This document shows, piece after piece, positions 41,527 to 50,438 of a stretch of DNA of 64,000 nt. The DNA lies in NCBI GenBank assembly GCA_013361525.1, contig JABFXY010000024.1:144947-208946 (forward strand). The letters run 5' to 3'. The position numbers and the translations under genes are program-made. The first letter of the stretch is position 1, and each line of letters begins with the position of its first letter. Below the pieces are notes generated by a model. That model saw only the letters and a program-made list of their open reading frames with translations. It had not been told where the DNA came from and did no database searches. This stretch comes from Polyangiaceae bacterium (GTDB lineage: Bacteria > Myxococcota_A > Polyangia > Polyangiales > Polyangiaceae).

Positions 41527-42252
41527 TCAGGTTTGTTCGTTCATCGGTCGCATGACGACCGCGACGATGCGGCTTCGATCCCGCGGCAGGGCTGCGAGCA
41601 CCACGGCCTCGGCCACGTCCTCCGCGGTCGAGAAGCCCTTCATGTGATCGGAGCCCTCGGTACGTCCGTCGCCGAGCGCGAAGAACGTCTCGACGCCGCC
41701 GGGACAGATCGCGCTGACCTTGATGTTCTTCTGCCAATACTCGCGATCGAGCGCCTGCGTGAGGCCCACCTGCGCGAACTTCGACGCCGAGTAGATCGCT
41801 TCGTTCGCATAGCCCTGAAGGCCCGCGACGCTCGCGACGTTGATGATGTTCCCGCCGTTTTGCTTGAGCATGTGCGGGATCACCTCTTTGCAGAAGAGCC
41901 AGGTGCTCTTCATGTTCGTCGCCATGATGCGGTCGTAGTCGTCCTCCGACCAATCGAGGAACGGGCGATAGCCGCCGATACCGGCGTTGTTCACGAGGAT
42001 GTCGATGCGACCGTGTTTCGCGATCGCGTCGCGAATGGCGGCGGCCACCTCGGAAGACTTCGTCACGTCGGCCGAGAACGAAGTCGCCTTGCCGCCCGCG
42101 GCTTCGATCGTACGACAGACTTCGTCCAAGTCCTTTTGCGTGCGAGCAATCGCAGCGATCGTCGCGCCTTCACGCGCGAGGGCAATCGCGCTCGCTCGAC
42201 CGATTCCGCGACTCGCGCCCGTGACGAGCGCGACCTTTCCCTTGAGCTTCAT
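41527..42252 (-). CDS. Short-chain dehydrogenase/reductase (SDR)
   Basis: 241 residues. Classical SDR: cofactor motif VTGASRGIGRASAIA, DILVNNAGIGG, catalytic Ser in NIINVASVAGL and YSASK (Tyr and Lys), then ICPGGVETFF. The Arg after the first Gly-rich loop strand (AAIARTQKDL) suggests NADP(H) preference. Substrate unknown; many close relatives reduce 3-oxo groups. Divergent from a lipoprotein gene with 89 bp between starts. Confidence 0.92.
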   Translation of the reverse strand: MKLKGKVALVTGASRGIGRASAIALAREGATIAAIARTQKDLDEVCRTIEAAGGKATSFSADVTKSSEVAAAIRDAIAKHGRIDILVNNAGIGGYRPFLDWSEDDYDRIMATNMKSTWLFCKEVIPHMLKQNGGNIINVASVAGLQGYANEAIYSASKFAQVGLTQALDREYWQKNIKVSAICPGGVETFFALGDGRTEGSDHMKGFSTAEDVAEAVVLAALPRDRSRIVAVVMRPMNEQT

Positions 42253-42341
42253 CTCATCCTCCGGTCTCGTGAGAAGGCGCCCATCGTAGTAGCGTTGCGC
42301 GCTGTACCCTAGCCCTCGATGGGGAACTGAGGACGGTCACC

Positions 42342-43268
42342 ATGCTTTTACGATCCAGTCTGCTGTGCCTCGTCATGCTCTCGTTCACCGCGACCGGCTG
42401 CGACATGCTGAGCGGCGACAAGAGCAAGAAGTCCGCGAAGGACGACGACGACGACGACGACAAGCCGAAGAAGAAAAAGAAGAAGAAGGACGACGACGAC
42501 ACGAAGGCGTCGGCATCTTCCTCGGCTGGCGAGGTGAAGACGGACGCGACCGCTTCGGGCGACCCCACGGCGGCGTCCACCGCAACAGGAACGGCGACCG
42601 CGACGGGTACGACGACCTCGGGCACGATGGCGCCCGCTGGGTGTGAGGCGTACTTCAAGGCGCTCGATTGCATGGTGACGAAGGTCCCGGCGCAATCGCA
42701 GCAGCAAATGAAGGACGGCTTCGAGCAGGCGAAGTCCTCGATGAAGCAGATTCCCGCGGATATGGCGGCGAACGTCTGCAAGCAGGCGCTCGACGGAATG
42801 CAGGAGTCGCTGAAGACGATGGGCTGCGCGACAGGCGGGACGGAGTCCACGCCGCCGATGACGGGCACGCCTCCGCCGCCGCCTCCTCCGGTCGCGACGT
42901 CGACGACACCCGGGGGAAAGTCGGCGGTGCCGACAGCTGAAGAATGGGCGGCGCAGACCAAAGAGATCGGCGTCCTCAATTCGACGAAGCTCAACTGCGA
43001 GTCGAAGCAGGTCCGCGAATGGATCCGCGTCTCTTGCAAAGGCAAGAACGACACGGGCGGTACACCGACAGCCGTGAGCGTCACCAAGGGCGGCGGACGC
43101 GGCGACGATTTCACCTTCGCATCGAACGGCGTCGCGAGCCTCGTCTACCGCTGGTACGAGGGGCAATTGCTCGAGGCGGACTTCAAATGGACCGACAAGA
43201 CGAAGACGCTCGTCGTCGCCTGGCCGAGGGGGGCGCCGGAGCCGCCTGTCCGCGGGATCTTCAAGTAA
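42342..43268 (+). CDS. Lipoprotein with Lys/Asp-rich stalk
   Basis: 308 residues. Signal peptide and lipobox (FTATGCD), followed by a striking stretch of alternating Asp and Lys runs and an Ala/Thr/Ser linker. A helical domain with conserved Cys pattern follows (CEAYFKALDCMVTKVPAQS, ANVCKQALDGMQE, MGCATGG), then a Pro-rich segment, then a C-terminal beta region (LNSTKLNCESKQVREWIRVSC). Function unknown. The stop overlaps the start of the Rieske gene by 1 bp (TAATG), so it is the first gene of a three-gene operon. Confidence 0.75.
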   Translation: MLLRSSLLCLVMLSFTATGCDMLSGDKSKKSAKDDDDDDDKPKKKKKKKDDDDTKASASSSAGEVKTDATASGDPTAASTATGTATATGTTTSGTMAPAGCEAYFKALDCMVTKVPAQSQQQMKDGFEQAKSSMKQIPADMAANVCKQALDGMQESLKTMGCATGGTESTPPMTGTPPPPPPPVATSTTPGGKSAVPTAEEWAAQTKEIGVLNSTKLNCESKQVREWIRVSCKGKNDTGGTPTAVSVTKGGGRGDDFTFASNGVASLVYRWYEGQLLEADFKWTDKTKTLVVAWPRGAPEPPVRGIFK

Positions 43269-44356
43269 TGAAAGACCTCCGGATCGCCGAGGACATCCGC
43301 GACGCCTCGACGCTGCCCGCGGACATCTATCGCGATCCGGAGCTTTACCGGCAGCAGGTCGAGCGCGTCTTCGCGAGAAGCTGGCAGCTCGCGTCGTGGA
43401 ACGATCCGACGCCGGAGCGCGAAACGGCTGCGCCCCTGACGCTGCTTCCGCGTTGCCTCGACGAGCCGCTCCTCGTCACACACGACGCGAGCGGCACGCG
43501 TCACCTGCTCTCGAACGTGTGTACCCACCGCGGAAACATGCTGGTCGACACCGCGTGTACCATGCGTTCCATCCGCTGCAGGTACCACGGTCGCCGCTTC
43601 GGTCTCGACGGTCGGTTCGCCCACATGCCGGAGTTCGAAGAGGCGCGCGGCTTCCCCTCGCCGACCGACGATCTGCCGCGCGTTCCTTCAGCGCGGCTCG
43701 GCCCGCTCCTCTTCGCGGGCATTCGACCGGCGCAATCCTTCGAGTCGTGGCTCGGCCCGCTTGCCGAGCGCTTCGCATTCGTCCCCTGGGACCGATTGAA
43801 GGTCGACGAAGAGCGCCATTACGAGGTGGATGCCCATTGGGCTCTTTATTGCGACAACTACCTCGAAGGCTTCCATATCCCCTTCGTCCACGCGTCGCTC
43901 GCCGACGGTCTCGATTATGGTGAGTATTCGACCGAAACATTCGAATGGGGCAGCCTGCAAGTGGGCATCGGCAAAGAAGGTGAAGACCTCCTCGACTTGC
44001 CGGCCAGCCACCCCGACCACGGGCGGAACGTCGCAGCGCTTTATGCGTTCCTCTTCCCGAGCACGATGATCAACGTCTACGGCTGGGGCGTGTCGATCAA
44101 CGCCGTGCAGCCGCTCGGCCCGAACCGCACGCGCATCGTGTTCTTGTCGCTCGTCTCGGACGCGTCTCGACGTTCGCGAGGGGTCGGCGCGGATCTTCAT
44201 CGAGTCGAGATGGAGGACGAAGCGATCGTCGAGAGCGTCCAGCGAGGCGTCCGCTCGCGCCTGTATCACCGGGGAAGGTTCTCTCCTTCGCGTGAAATCG
44301 GCGTCCACCACTTCCACCGGCTCCTCGGCCGATCGATGATCGACGAAGAACGATGA
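43268..44356 (+). CDS. Rieske non-heme iron oxygenase, alpha-subunit type
   Basis: 362 residues from ATG 43268. Rieske [2Fe-2S] motif: CTHRGN at the first pair and CRYHGRRF at the second. The catalytic domain has DNYLEGFHIPFVHASL with the mononuclear iron His pair; a Glu/Asp further on (HRVEMEDEAIVES) may complete the facial triad. Overall close to the choline/carnitine monooxygenase and phenylpropionate dioxygenase-like branch, but the substrate is unclear. It would need a reductase, which is not in the window. Overlaps both the lipoprotein before (1 bp) and the subtilase after (4 bp, ATGA). Confidence 0.87.
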   Translation: MKDLRIAEDIRDASTLPADIYRDPELYRQQVERVFARSWQLASWNDPTPERETAAPLTLLPRCLDEPLLVTHDASGTRHLLSNVCTHRGNMLVDTACTMRSIRCRYHGRRFGLDGRFAHMPEFEEARGFPSPTDDLPRVPSARLGPLLFAGIRPAQSFESWLGPLAERFAFVPWDRLKVDEERHYEVDAHWALYCDNYLEGFHIPFVHASLADGLDYGEYSTETFEWGSLQVGIGKEGEDLLDLPASHPDHGRNVAALYAFLFPSTMINVYGWGVSINAVQPLGPNRTRIVFLSLVSDASRRSRGVGADLHRVEMEDEAIVESVQRGVRSRLYHRGRFSPSREIGVHHFHRLLGRSMIDEER

Positions 44357-45939
44357 GGCTCTCGAGTTTCGTTTCTGGGGCGCTCTTCTGCGCGGCGGCC
44401 CTCGTCATCACCACGAAAGCAGCCGCCGAGCAGACGTATCGAGACGGAGATCGCGCCGTCTCCGCGAAGCGGCTCGGCCCGGCGAACCTGGACGCTCGCG
44501 GCCGCAGGCTGGTTCCGGTCGAGCTCGCCTACGACAACGGTCGGCGCGTCCGCGCGAAGGTCGACGACACTGTGATCGTCCGGATTGATCCGGGCGCCGA
44601 GCACGACGTCGAGGGCCGTGGCGCGTCGCTGTTGCGACCACTCATGCCTTCGATCGGTTTGTGGCTCGTGCGCGACACGACCGGCGGCGACGCGATCGAT
44701 CTCGCGTCCAGGCTCTCCGACCATTCCGCGCGAGCGGCCGGCGTTCGTTATGCCGCGCCGAATCTCTATGTCGAGGTTCGGAGCCTCGCCGAACCCTACA
44801 CGCCGACGGACCCTGAATACGGCGGGCAATGGTACTTCCACAACTTGAACATGCCCGAAGCGTGGGGGCTGTCACGCGGCGATGCGGGGACCAGCATCGT
44901 CGTCGTCGACACGGGATGTGACCTCGCCCATCCCGATCTCGTCGACAAGCTCGATCCGGGCCTCGACGTCGTCGATGGTGACGACGACCCGAGCTACGAC
45001 CTTTCCAACGGCGGCGCGGCCCACGGCACCGCCTGCGCGGGCCTCGTCGCGGCATCGACCGACAACGACGAGGGCATCGCGGGCGGCTGCCCGGAATGTC
45101 GCCTGCGTTGCGTACGGATGTTGTCCGACGATCCGCTGCCCGTTTCGGCCAACATCGAGGCATTCGATTTTGCGCTCGATGTCGACGCATCGGTCGTATC
45201 GAACAGCTGGGGTTTCGTCGATCCGATCCCGGTCCCACAGGGTCTCGCGGACGCCATTACGAATGTCGCGACCAACGGCCGCGGCGGCAAAGGCGCGCTC
45301 GTCCTCTTCGCCGCGGGTAACGACGATCGAGAAATCAACGAAGACGAGCTGCAGAACGTCGAAGGTGTCGTTTGCGTCGGAGCCATCAACAACTTCGATG
45401 AATCGACGCCCTTCACCAATTCGGGTTCCCCCGTCGACGTGGTCGCGCCGACAGGCACGCTCACGACCGATATCAGCGGGCCGGCAGGTGATGACGAGAC
45501 GGATTACACGAGCCTCTTCGGCGGGACCTCTTCGGCCTGTCCGGTCGCAGCCGGCGTCGCCGCTCTGCTTGCGAGCGCGGCACCGGAGAAGACGGGCGCG
45601 GAGCTCTCCTCGATTTTGATCGAGACGACGCGCTCGGCGCCGTTCGCTACGCCGGACGAAAGCGGGCACGATCCAATCTACGGGTACGGAATCATCGACC
45701 CACCGAAGGCACTCGCGGTTGCGCTGGGCCTCGAGCCGGTCGGCGGCGGTGGCGGTGCCGGCGAGGGTGGGTCGGGAACGGGCGGCAGCGATGGAGGCTC
45801 GGGCGGCGTCGACAGCGATGGAGCCGACGCCGACGACGGCTGCAGCTGTCGAGCAGCGGGGTCATCGACGGACTCGTCCGCAGCGGCGGCGCTCCTCGTC
45901 GCCGGGCTTCTGTGGACGCGTCGGCGTCGCGCTCGATAG
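44353..45939 (+). CDS. Subtilisin-like (S8) protease with MYXO-CTERM tail
   Basis: 528 residues. Signal peptide, a propeptide-like region (VELAYDNGRRVRAKVDDT), then the catalytic domain with Asp (SIVVVDTGCDLAHPDL), His (GGAAHGTACAGLVAA) and Ser (FGGTSSACPVAAGVAALLAS), plus AAGNDD and SNSW. A Gly/Ser-rich linker leads to a MYXO-CTERM-type end: DDGCSC, a hydrophobic helix (AAALLVAGLLW) and a final TRRRRAR. Such tails are processed by a rhomboid-like sorting protease and anchor or release secreted proteins. Together with the preceding genes it forms an operon; the Rieske connection is puzzling. Confidence 0.92.
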   Translation: MRLSSFVSGALFCAAALVITTKAAAEQTYRDGDRAVSAKRLGPANLDARGRRLVPVELAYDNGRRVRAKVDDTVIVRIDPGAEHDVEGRGASLLRPLMPSIGLWLVRDTTGGDAIDLASRLSDHSARAAGVRYAAPNLYVEVRSLAEPYTPTDPEYGGQWYFHNLNMPEAWGLSRGDAGTSIVVVDTGCDLAHPDLVDKLDPGLDVVDGDDDPSYDLSNGGAAHGTACAGLVAASTDNDEGIAGGCPECRLRCVRMLSDDPLPVSANIEAFDFALDVDASVVSNSWGFVDPIPVPQGLADAITNVATNGRGGKGALVLFAAGNDDREINEDELQNVEGVVCVGAINNFDESTPFTNSGSPVDVVAPTGTLTTDISGPAGDDETDYTSLFGGTSSACPVAAGVAALLASAAPEKTGAELSSILIETTRSAPFATPDESGHDPIYGYGIIDPPKALAVALGLEPVGGGGGAGEGGSGTGGSDGGSGGVDSDGADADDGCSCRAAGSSTDSSAAAALLVAGLLWTRRRRAR

Positions 45940-46010
45940 CCAGACGAGCGTTTCAAGCCGAAGGCGGCGGCGACGGGATCGGCGGCATCTCTCGCGCTAA
46001 GCTCGGTCCG

Positions 46011-46382
46011 ATGTTTCCGCCGCCTCCCAACCGCTCCCACGGCTACCGGCAGGCGGGAGAGCGCGAGGCTCCAAATGAACCGGCGCCTTTTGTGCCGCCC
46101 CGGCAGATCGTCGCGCATCGTCCCGACGCGCCGAAGGTCGAGGAGCAGCCCCGACCCGCGCGCCCGCTGAGCGAAGACGCCCGCCGGTGGAAGCTCGATG
46201 CTCCCTCCGGCGGATCGACGCGCGACAAGCCGGTCCTTTGGCTGGGGCCCGTGCTGCTCATCGGCTATCTCGCAGTCGAATATCCCCCTCCCGCGCCGGT
46301 GACGATTGGGCTTCTCGCCATCGGCGCGTTCGTTGGCTTGCTGTACGTCGTTCGCGCCGTCAGGTCCCGCGGAAAGACTTAG
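46011..46382 (+). CDS. Small Pro-rich membrane protein
   Basis: 123 residues from ATG 46011. The first 70 residues are Pro-rich and charged (FPPPPNRSHGYRQ, EEQPRPARPLSEDARRWKLD) and likely cytoplasmic. Two hydrophobic helices follow (LGPVLLIGYLAVEY and TIGLLAIGAFVGLLYVV). No known family recognised. It overlaps the convergent metalloprotease gene at the 3' end by 23 bp. Confidence 0.6.
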   Translation: MFPPPPNRSHGYRQAGEREAPNEPAPFVPPRQIVAHRPDAPKVEEQPRPARPLSEDARRWKLDAPSGGSTRDKPVLWLGPVLLIGYLAVEYPPPAPVTIGLLAIGAFVGLLYVVRAVRSRGKT

Positions 46383-47961
46383 CTCGGCGCGAGAGCAGCC
46401 CTGCGACGGCGAGCATCATCCACGGCGCAAACGTCGACACATCGCTCGCCTCGCCCGCTGCATTGCAATTGCAGCCGTCGTCCGCGGCGTCATCGCCATC
46501 TCCGCCGCCGCCGCCGGATCCGCCCGTATCGTCGCTCCCGCCGGTTCCGCCACCACCACCGCCGGCTCCACCTTCACCGCTGCCGAGCGAGGCTCGACAC
46601 GCGTCGACCTCCTCGGGCGTACCCGCACAGAGCGCAGGTTTCTTCGAATCGCCACCCGTCGCGGTGTTCACGACGGTCACGACGAATCGTGATGCCCCCT
46701 GGGTATCGATCGGCTCCGCCGTCACCGTCGGATCCGCGACCTCGACGAGCTCGACGGCTTCGTCGCGCTCGACACCAATCAACAGGCGAAGCCCGTCCGC
46801 GGCGTCGGGATTGTCGGCCGGCGGGACGAGGACGGCCGTCATCGCCGCGCGACCTCCGGGGCTCATCGCCAGGTATTGGGTCGAGGCGTGATAGACGCGC
46901 ATCGCGTCGTCCGTGTACGGAGCCTCGACGTCGTCGATGAGCACACGCGGGTAATCCGCGCCGTCGGCATAAGACGTCGCCGGATCGGCGAAATCATCGG
47001 TCTTCAGGTTCCATGTCGCGAATTCGACGAATGCGTCGGCGAAGCTGGTGCCTCCGTGGCCGGCGACGACGCCGTCCAAGACGTCGAGCCATTGCGGATC
47101 CGCGACACCACCCGCGCCATTTTCGCATTGCTCCCAAATCGCGCGCACCGCTTCGGCGCCATAACGTTCTTCCAGGAACTTGAAGAAAATGGCGCTGCCA
47201 TAACTGAAGGGGTCGACCGGTCCGGGGAGCGGCTCGTCGAGCGGCCGATCCGGGTTATCGAGATATCCGGGGATGAATGCCTCAAAATCCTCGAGGTCGG
47301 GGTCGTACATCTCGGTCGCCCACACCGCCGTCCCCTCGCCGAGGACGCTGCCCTGTTCGTTGTCGTATGCGGCTTGAACGGCGTGGAAGAACTCGTGGCT
47401 GCCGAGGATTCGATTCGCGTAGAACGTCGACGGATACCCATAACCAGCGTAATCGTTCTCCTGCGTCATGAAGCCGGCGCAGCGATCGGGGTTGTCTGCA
47501 TCGCATTCGTCGACGCGAAACACGCCGTCGCCGACGCCGGCGAAATCGACGAGGTACACGTCGAACGCGGGGCTACCGCCATTGTCGTCAATCGCCGCGT
47601 CGTCGACCGGCGGGCGAAAGCCGAGCGTCGTTTCATAGAAGGTGAGAACGTCCTCGTAGACCGACGCGACCTCTTCGACGAAATCGGGAACGCCCGATGC
47701 GTCGCCGTCCGCGGCGGGCACCGCATTCGGGCCGCTGCGCGCGTAATGGATCAGGAAGCGACCGTTTGCCGAGCCGAACGACTCGACGAGGTCGCCGCGA
47801 TCGAAGTTGAACTGAAGCGCGTTGCCCGGTGTGTCTGGTCGAACGAGCGGCGTCGCGTCCGGTCCCTCGACGTCGAGCGTCGGCTCGCTGTCACCCTCGA
47901 TTTCACACGCCGCGAGCGCACACGCCCCCGCCGCGACGAGCGCCCACGTCGCGCGCCTCAC
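46360..47961 (-). CDS. MXAN_6640-like metalloprotease lipoprotein with MYXO-CTERM tail
   Basis: 533 residues from a GTG at 47961, overlapping the stop of the HmuY-like gene by 4 bp. N-terminal signal peptide and lipobox (ALAACE). The protease motif HEFFHAVQAAYD gives HExxH, and the downstream EGTAVWATEMYD has the third ligand-type Glu. A beta-sandwich C-terminal domain follows, then GGGG linkers and DDGCNC plus a hydrophobic helix and Arg-rich end, the MYXO-CTERM architecture. It resembles MXAN_6640 family putative metalloproteases. Because it carries both a lipobox and a MYXO-CTERM, anchoring is ambiguous. Confidence 0.82.
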   Translation of the reverse strand: MRRATWALVAAGACALAACEIEGDSEPTLDVEGPDATPLVRPDTPGNALQFNFDRGDLVESFGSANGRFLIHYARSGPNAVPAADGDASGVPDFVEEVASVYEDVLTFYETTLGFRPPVDDAAIDDNGGSPAFDVYLVDFAGVGDGVFRVDECDADNPDRCAGFMTQENDYAGYGYPSTFYANRILGSHEFFHAVQAAYDNEQGSVLGEGTAVWATEMYDPDLEDFEAFIPGYLDNPDRPLDEPLPGPVDPFSYGSAIFFKFLEERYGAEAVRAIWEQCENGAGGVADPQWLDVLDGVVAGHGGTSFADAFVEFATWNLKTDDFADPATSYADGADYPRVLIDDVEAPYTDDAMRVYHASTQYLAMSPGGRAAMTAVLVPPADNPDAADGLRLLIGVERDEAVELVEVADPTVTAEPIDTQGASRFVVTVVNTATGGDSKKPALCAGTPEEVDACRASLGSGEGGAGGGGGGTGGSDDTGGSGGGGGDGDDAADDGCNCNAAGEASDVSTFAPWMMLAVAGLLSRRAKSFRGT

Positions 47962-48803
47962 GGCAAGAACGCCCAGCGAATGCGGATGTTGGCCGAGCCG
48001 GTGTCCTGCATCGGAACCGTGCCCTGGGTCTGGCACTGCTCCTGCGATTCGTCGTTGTAGAAGTTCGTGACCGTGAGCTTCACGTGTCGCCCGCTGGCGA
48101 GCTGGACGACGTAGACATTGCCCGTCATCTGCACGCAGCCGGGGTAAGTCCAATAGCTCGATAGCGCCGTCGCCGGGGAGCCTTCGAGGCCCGTGCCGTC
48201 GGGGATGAGCTCGCAGTTCTCGGTGAAGTATTCGTCTTTGCGGAAGGTGAGATCGTCGGGGACCGACGTCAGCTCGTCGTACATCGGCGCGCCGGGGACA
48301 CGAGCGGCGGCCACACACGATGGGCCGGAATTTCCGCTGTTGATGCGGCCGACATAACGGCGGAACGCGATGTCCCAATCCATCGACGTGAGCGAGTCTT
48401 CGTCCGAAATGGAGACCTTCTCGAGGCCCGTGTCGGTGAACCGACCGTACGTATACGAGTCGGGCGTCGTCGCGAACGCGCCACCAGCTGTCGCGTCGAT
48501 CACCGAAACGAAGCCGTCCCCTTCGGCTGTCGTCTCGATGCCGCCGGGGGCGGGCTCGCTCTGGAGGTTCATCCCCAGAATCACCTGATCTTCACAACGA
48601 ACGGCCGTTGGTTCCGTGCACGCGGGCTCCACGGGTCCCGAGCCACCCGAACCGTCCGACCCGCCCGAGCCTCCCTGGGCGGGCTGGCCACCGGTCGCTC
48701 CGCCGCCTTCGTCGCCGCCGCCGGTCGACGTCGTGTCGTCACCGCAACCAATCGAGCCGATCGCAAGGATTCCGAAGAGAACGAGCGCGCGTCCGAAGCT
48801 CAT
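47958..48803 (-). CDS. HmuY-like heme-binding lipoprotein
   Basis: 281 residues from ATG 48803. Signal peptide with lipobox (IGSIGCG), Gly-rich linker, then the HmuY-type beta fold: SLTSMDWDIAFRRY and the C-terminal NVYVVQLASGRHVKLTVTNFYN. HmuY proteins bind heme or related ligands at the cell surface, for uptake through a TonB receptor, which is not in the window. Coupled by GTGA overlap to the metalloprotease gene, an arrangement that would pair release of heme from proteins with capture, but heme binding itself is not shown by sequence. Confidence 0.75.
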   Translation of the reverse strand: MSFGRALVLFGILAIGSIGCGDDTTSTGGGDEGGGATGGQPAQGGSGGSDGSGGSGPVEPACTEPTAVRCEDQVILGMNLQSEPAPGGIETTAEGDGFVSVIDATAGGAFATTPDSYTYGRFTDTGLEKVSISDEDSLTSMDWDIAFRRYVGRINSGNSGPSCVAAARVPGAPMYDELTSVPDDLTFRKDEYFTENCELIPDGTGLEGSPATALSSYWTYPGCVQMTGNVYVVQLASGRHVKLTVTNFYNDESQEQCQTQGTVPMQDTGSANIRIRWAFLP

Positions 48804-48893
48804 TGCAAGCGTCCTTCCACCGATTCTAGAGAAGCCCAAGTTGCCGAGACGGGGGTTCTATCCTACGCCAAAGAGCCTTCTGTCCCGAGAACC

Positions 48894-49721
48894 ATGAAGC
48901 TCTTCGCAACCGATCTGGACGGCACCTTGCTCGATCGCGACGGCGGTATCCACCCCCGCGACGCGCGCGCCATCGAGTCCGCCATGCAACGCGACGTCGT
49001 CGTCACCATCGCCACGGGCAGGCTGACGAGCGGAACACATCATGTCGCCCGTGCGCTCAAGCTGACGGCGCCCATCGTTTGCGCCGACGGTGGTGTGACG
49101 GCCTGCGCCCGGACCGAGGCGATCCTCGATCGCAAACCCGTGCCCACGACGGAGGTCGATCCGATCCTCTCGACGATCTTACGGCGCGGGCTCGCGAGCT
49201 TCGTGTTCACCCACGACGCGATCCACTCCTGTGAAAAGGGCGTCGATCACCACGCGTACGTCCGCGGTTGGTCGCCGAACATCACGACCCACGCGGACGT
49301 TCTCGATGCGCGGGCGTGGCGCGAAACGCCGGACTCCGCCGTGATGGTGCTCGGCATCGGCAACGAGGAGGCCGTGCGCTCCGTGGAACGGTGGATCGCG
49401 GAAGCCTGTCCGACGCTGGATACGCTGACGTTTTCATTCGAGCGCAGCGGGGCCTGGGTGGTCCGCATCGTCGCCTCCGGCGTCAGCAAAGGCGCAGCCC
49501 TCGAAGCCCTCGCCGCGCGCCTCGGGATCGCGCAGCGCGACACCGCGGTCATCGGCGATTGGCTCAACGATCTCTCGATGTTCGGATGGGCAGGGCGCTC
49601 GTACGCGATGCCGCACGCAGCCGAGCAAGTGAAGCTCGCTGCGACACATCGCCTCGACGAGGCATCATGCAAGCGAGGCGCCATCGCCGACGCGCTCGAA
49701 GACTTTCTCGGGGGCGGGTGA
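48894..49721 (+). CDS. Cof-type HAD-superfamily phosphatase
   Basis: 275 residues. Motif I is DLDGTLLDRDG with the nucleophilic Asp, motif II Thr in IATGRLT, motif III Lys in GVSKGAALEAL, and motif IV GDWLND. The cap type is the C2 Cof subfamily, acting on phosphorylated sugars or cofactors. The start gives FATDLDGTL directly at residue 4. It is divergent from the HmuY-like gene (90 bp between starts). Confidence 0.92.
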   Translation: MKLFATDLDGTLLDRDGGIHPRDARAIESAMQRDVVVTIATGRLTSGTHHVARALKLTAPIVCADGGVTACARTEAILDRKPVPTTEVDPILSTILRRGLASFVFTHDAIHSCEKGVDHHAYVRGWSPNITTHADVLDARAWRETPDSAVMVLGIGNEEAVRSVERWIAEACPTLDTLTFSFERSGAWVVRIVASGVSKGAALEALAARLGIAQRDTAVIGDWLNDLSMFGWAGRSYAMPHAAEQVKLAATHRLDEASCKRGAIADALEDFLGGG

Positions 49722-49825
49722 AAAAAAACCGCCCTTCGAACCGAAGAGCCCTTGAGCACGTCTGAAGAGCGCTCATTCTAGGATGGCCCGCGCGTTCCCC
49801 CGCGCGGCAAGAAGGAGAGACGAAG

Positions 49826-50218
49826 ATGACCGCACGCCAAAAGATCGAGTGGATCACGAACAACTGGTACGGGTTCGCGGTCGTCAGCGCGATCTTCAGC
49901 GTGCTGTTCAACGGCTTCGGCATCTTCCGAATGTTCCTGACCGCGTTCGGCCTCGCGTTCAGCTTGGGCCTCACGTGGATGCTCGGGAAGCTGCTCCTGG
50001 CACGCTCCTCGCTAACGCGGTTCGTCCTCGTCATCGCCAGCGTCCTCGGCATCGCCGGCCACGGCTTGATGCTCGGCTGGTCCGCGTGGAGCTTCCTATC
50101 CGACTGGAGCTTCGGCCTCATCATCAAGGGCGCCGTCAGCTTGGTCTGCCTGATGATGCACGCGCGCTCGTTCAAGGTCCTCATCGACAAGGACGTGAAG
50201 AGCTACATCGCGAGCTGA
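49826..50218 (+). CDS. Small integral membrane protein
   Basis: 130 residues with four hydrophobic helices (YGFAVVSAIFSVLFNGFGIF, LTAFGLAFSLGLTWML, FVLVIASVLGIAGHGLML, FGLIIKGAVSLVCLMMHA). Preceded by AAGGAGA. No known family. The short amphipathic N-terminus (ARQKIEWITNNW) and Lys-rich end (KVLIDKDVKSY) are probably cytoplasmic. Followed by the 50251-50346 repeat. Confidence 0.65.
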   Translation: MTARQKIEWITNNWYGFAVVSAIFSVLFNGFGIFRMFLTAFGLAFSLGLTWMLGKLLLARSSLTRFVLVIASVLGIAGHGLMLGWSAWSFLSDWSFGLIIKGAVSLVCLMMHARSFKVLIDKDVKSYIAS

Positions 50219-50250
50219 GCTCGCTCGCTACGCCCCGCAGAGCGCGAGAA

Positions 50251-50346
50251 AACCACAAAGACACGAAGAGAAGAAAAAGGGCGCGAAGGAGAGGTGATCA
50301 ATCCTCTTCTTTGCGCCCTCTCTCTTTTCTTTGCGGCTTTGCGGTT
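50251..50346. repeat. Palindromic repeat of the AACCACAAAGACAC type
   Basis: Left end AACCACAAAGACACGAAG, right end with CTTTGCGGCTTTGCGGTT. Between them a stronger hairpin: AGGGCGC...GAGAGG and CCTCTT...GCGCCCT. Related to the element at 40905-41019. It sits between the membrane protein gene and the VOC gene on the same strand, so it could act as a transcript end or processing site. Confidence 0.75.
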
Positions 50347-50438
50347 TCTGGGCCGACGCGCGCGTGAATGAGGCGGAACGCACCGTTGTGGTCCGCGTGG
50401 CCGGTGATACCGTCCCTCCCCCTTTCAAGGAGGAGCCA

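Noticed and set aside
42424..42500. Sequencing artefact in the Asp/Lys run of the 42342 lipoprotein
   Set aside because: Reading frame stays intact through the run and into a coherent downstream domain, so the repeat is probably real.
49712..49734. Intrinsic terminator after the HAD gene
   Set aside because: The GGGCGG/CCGCCC stem has the A-run in its loop rather than a T-run after it, so on either strand it does not look like a standard terminator.
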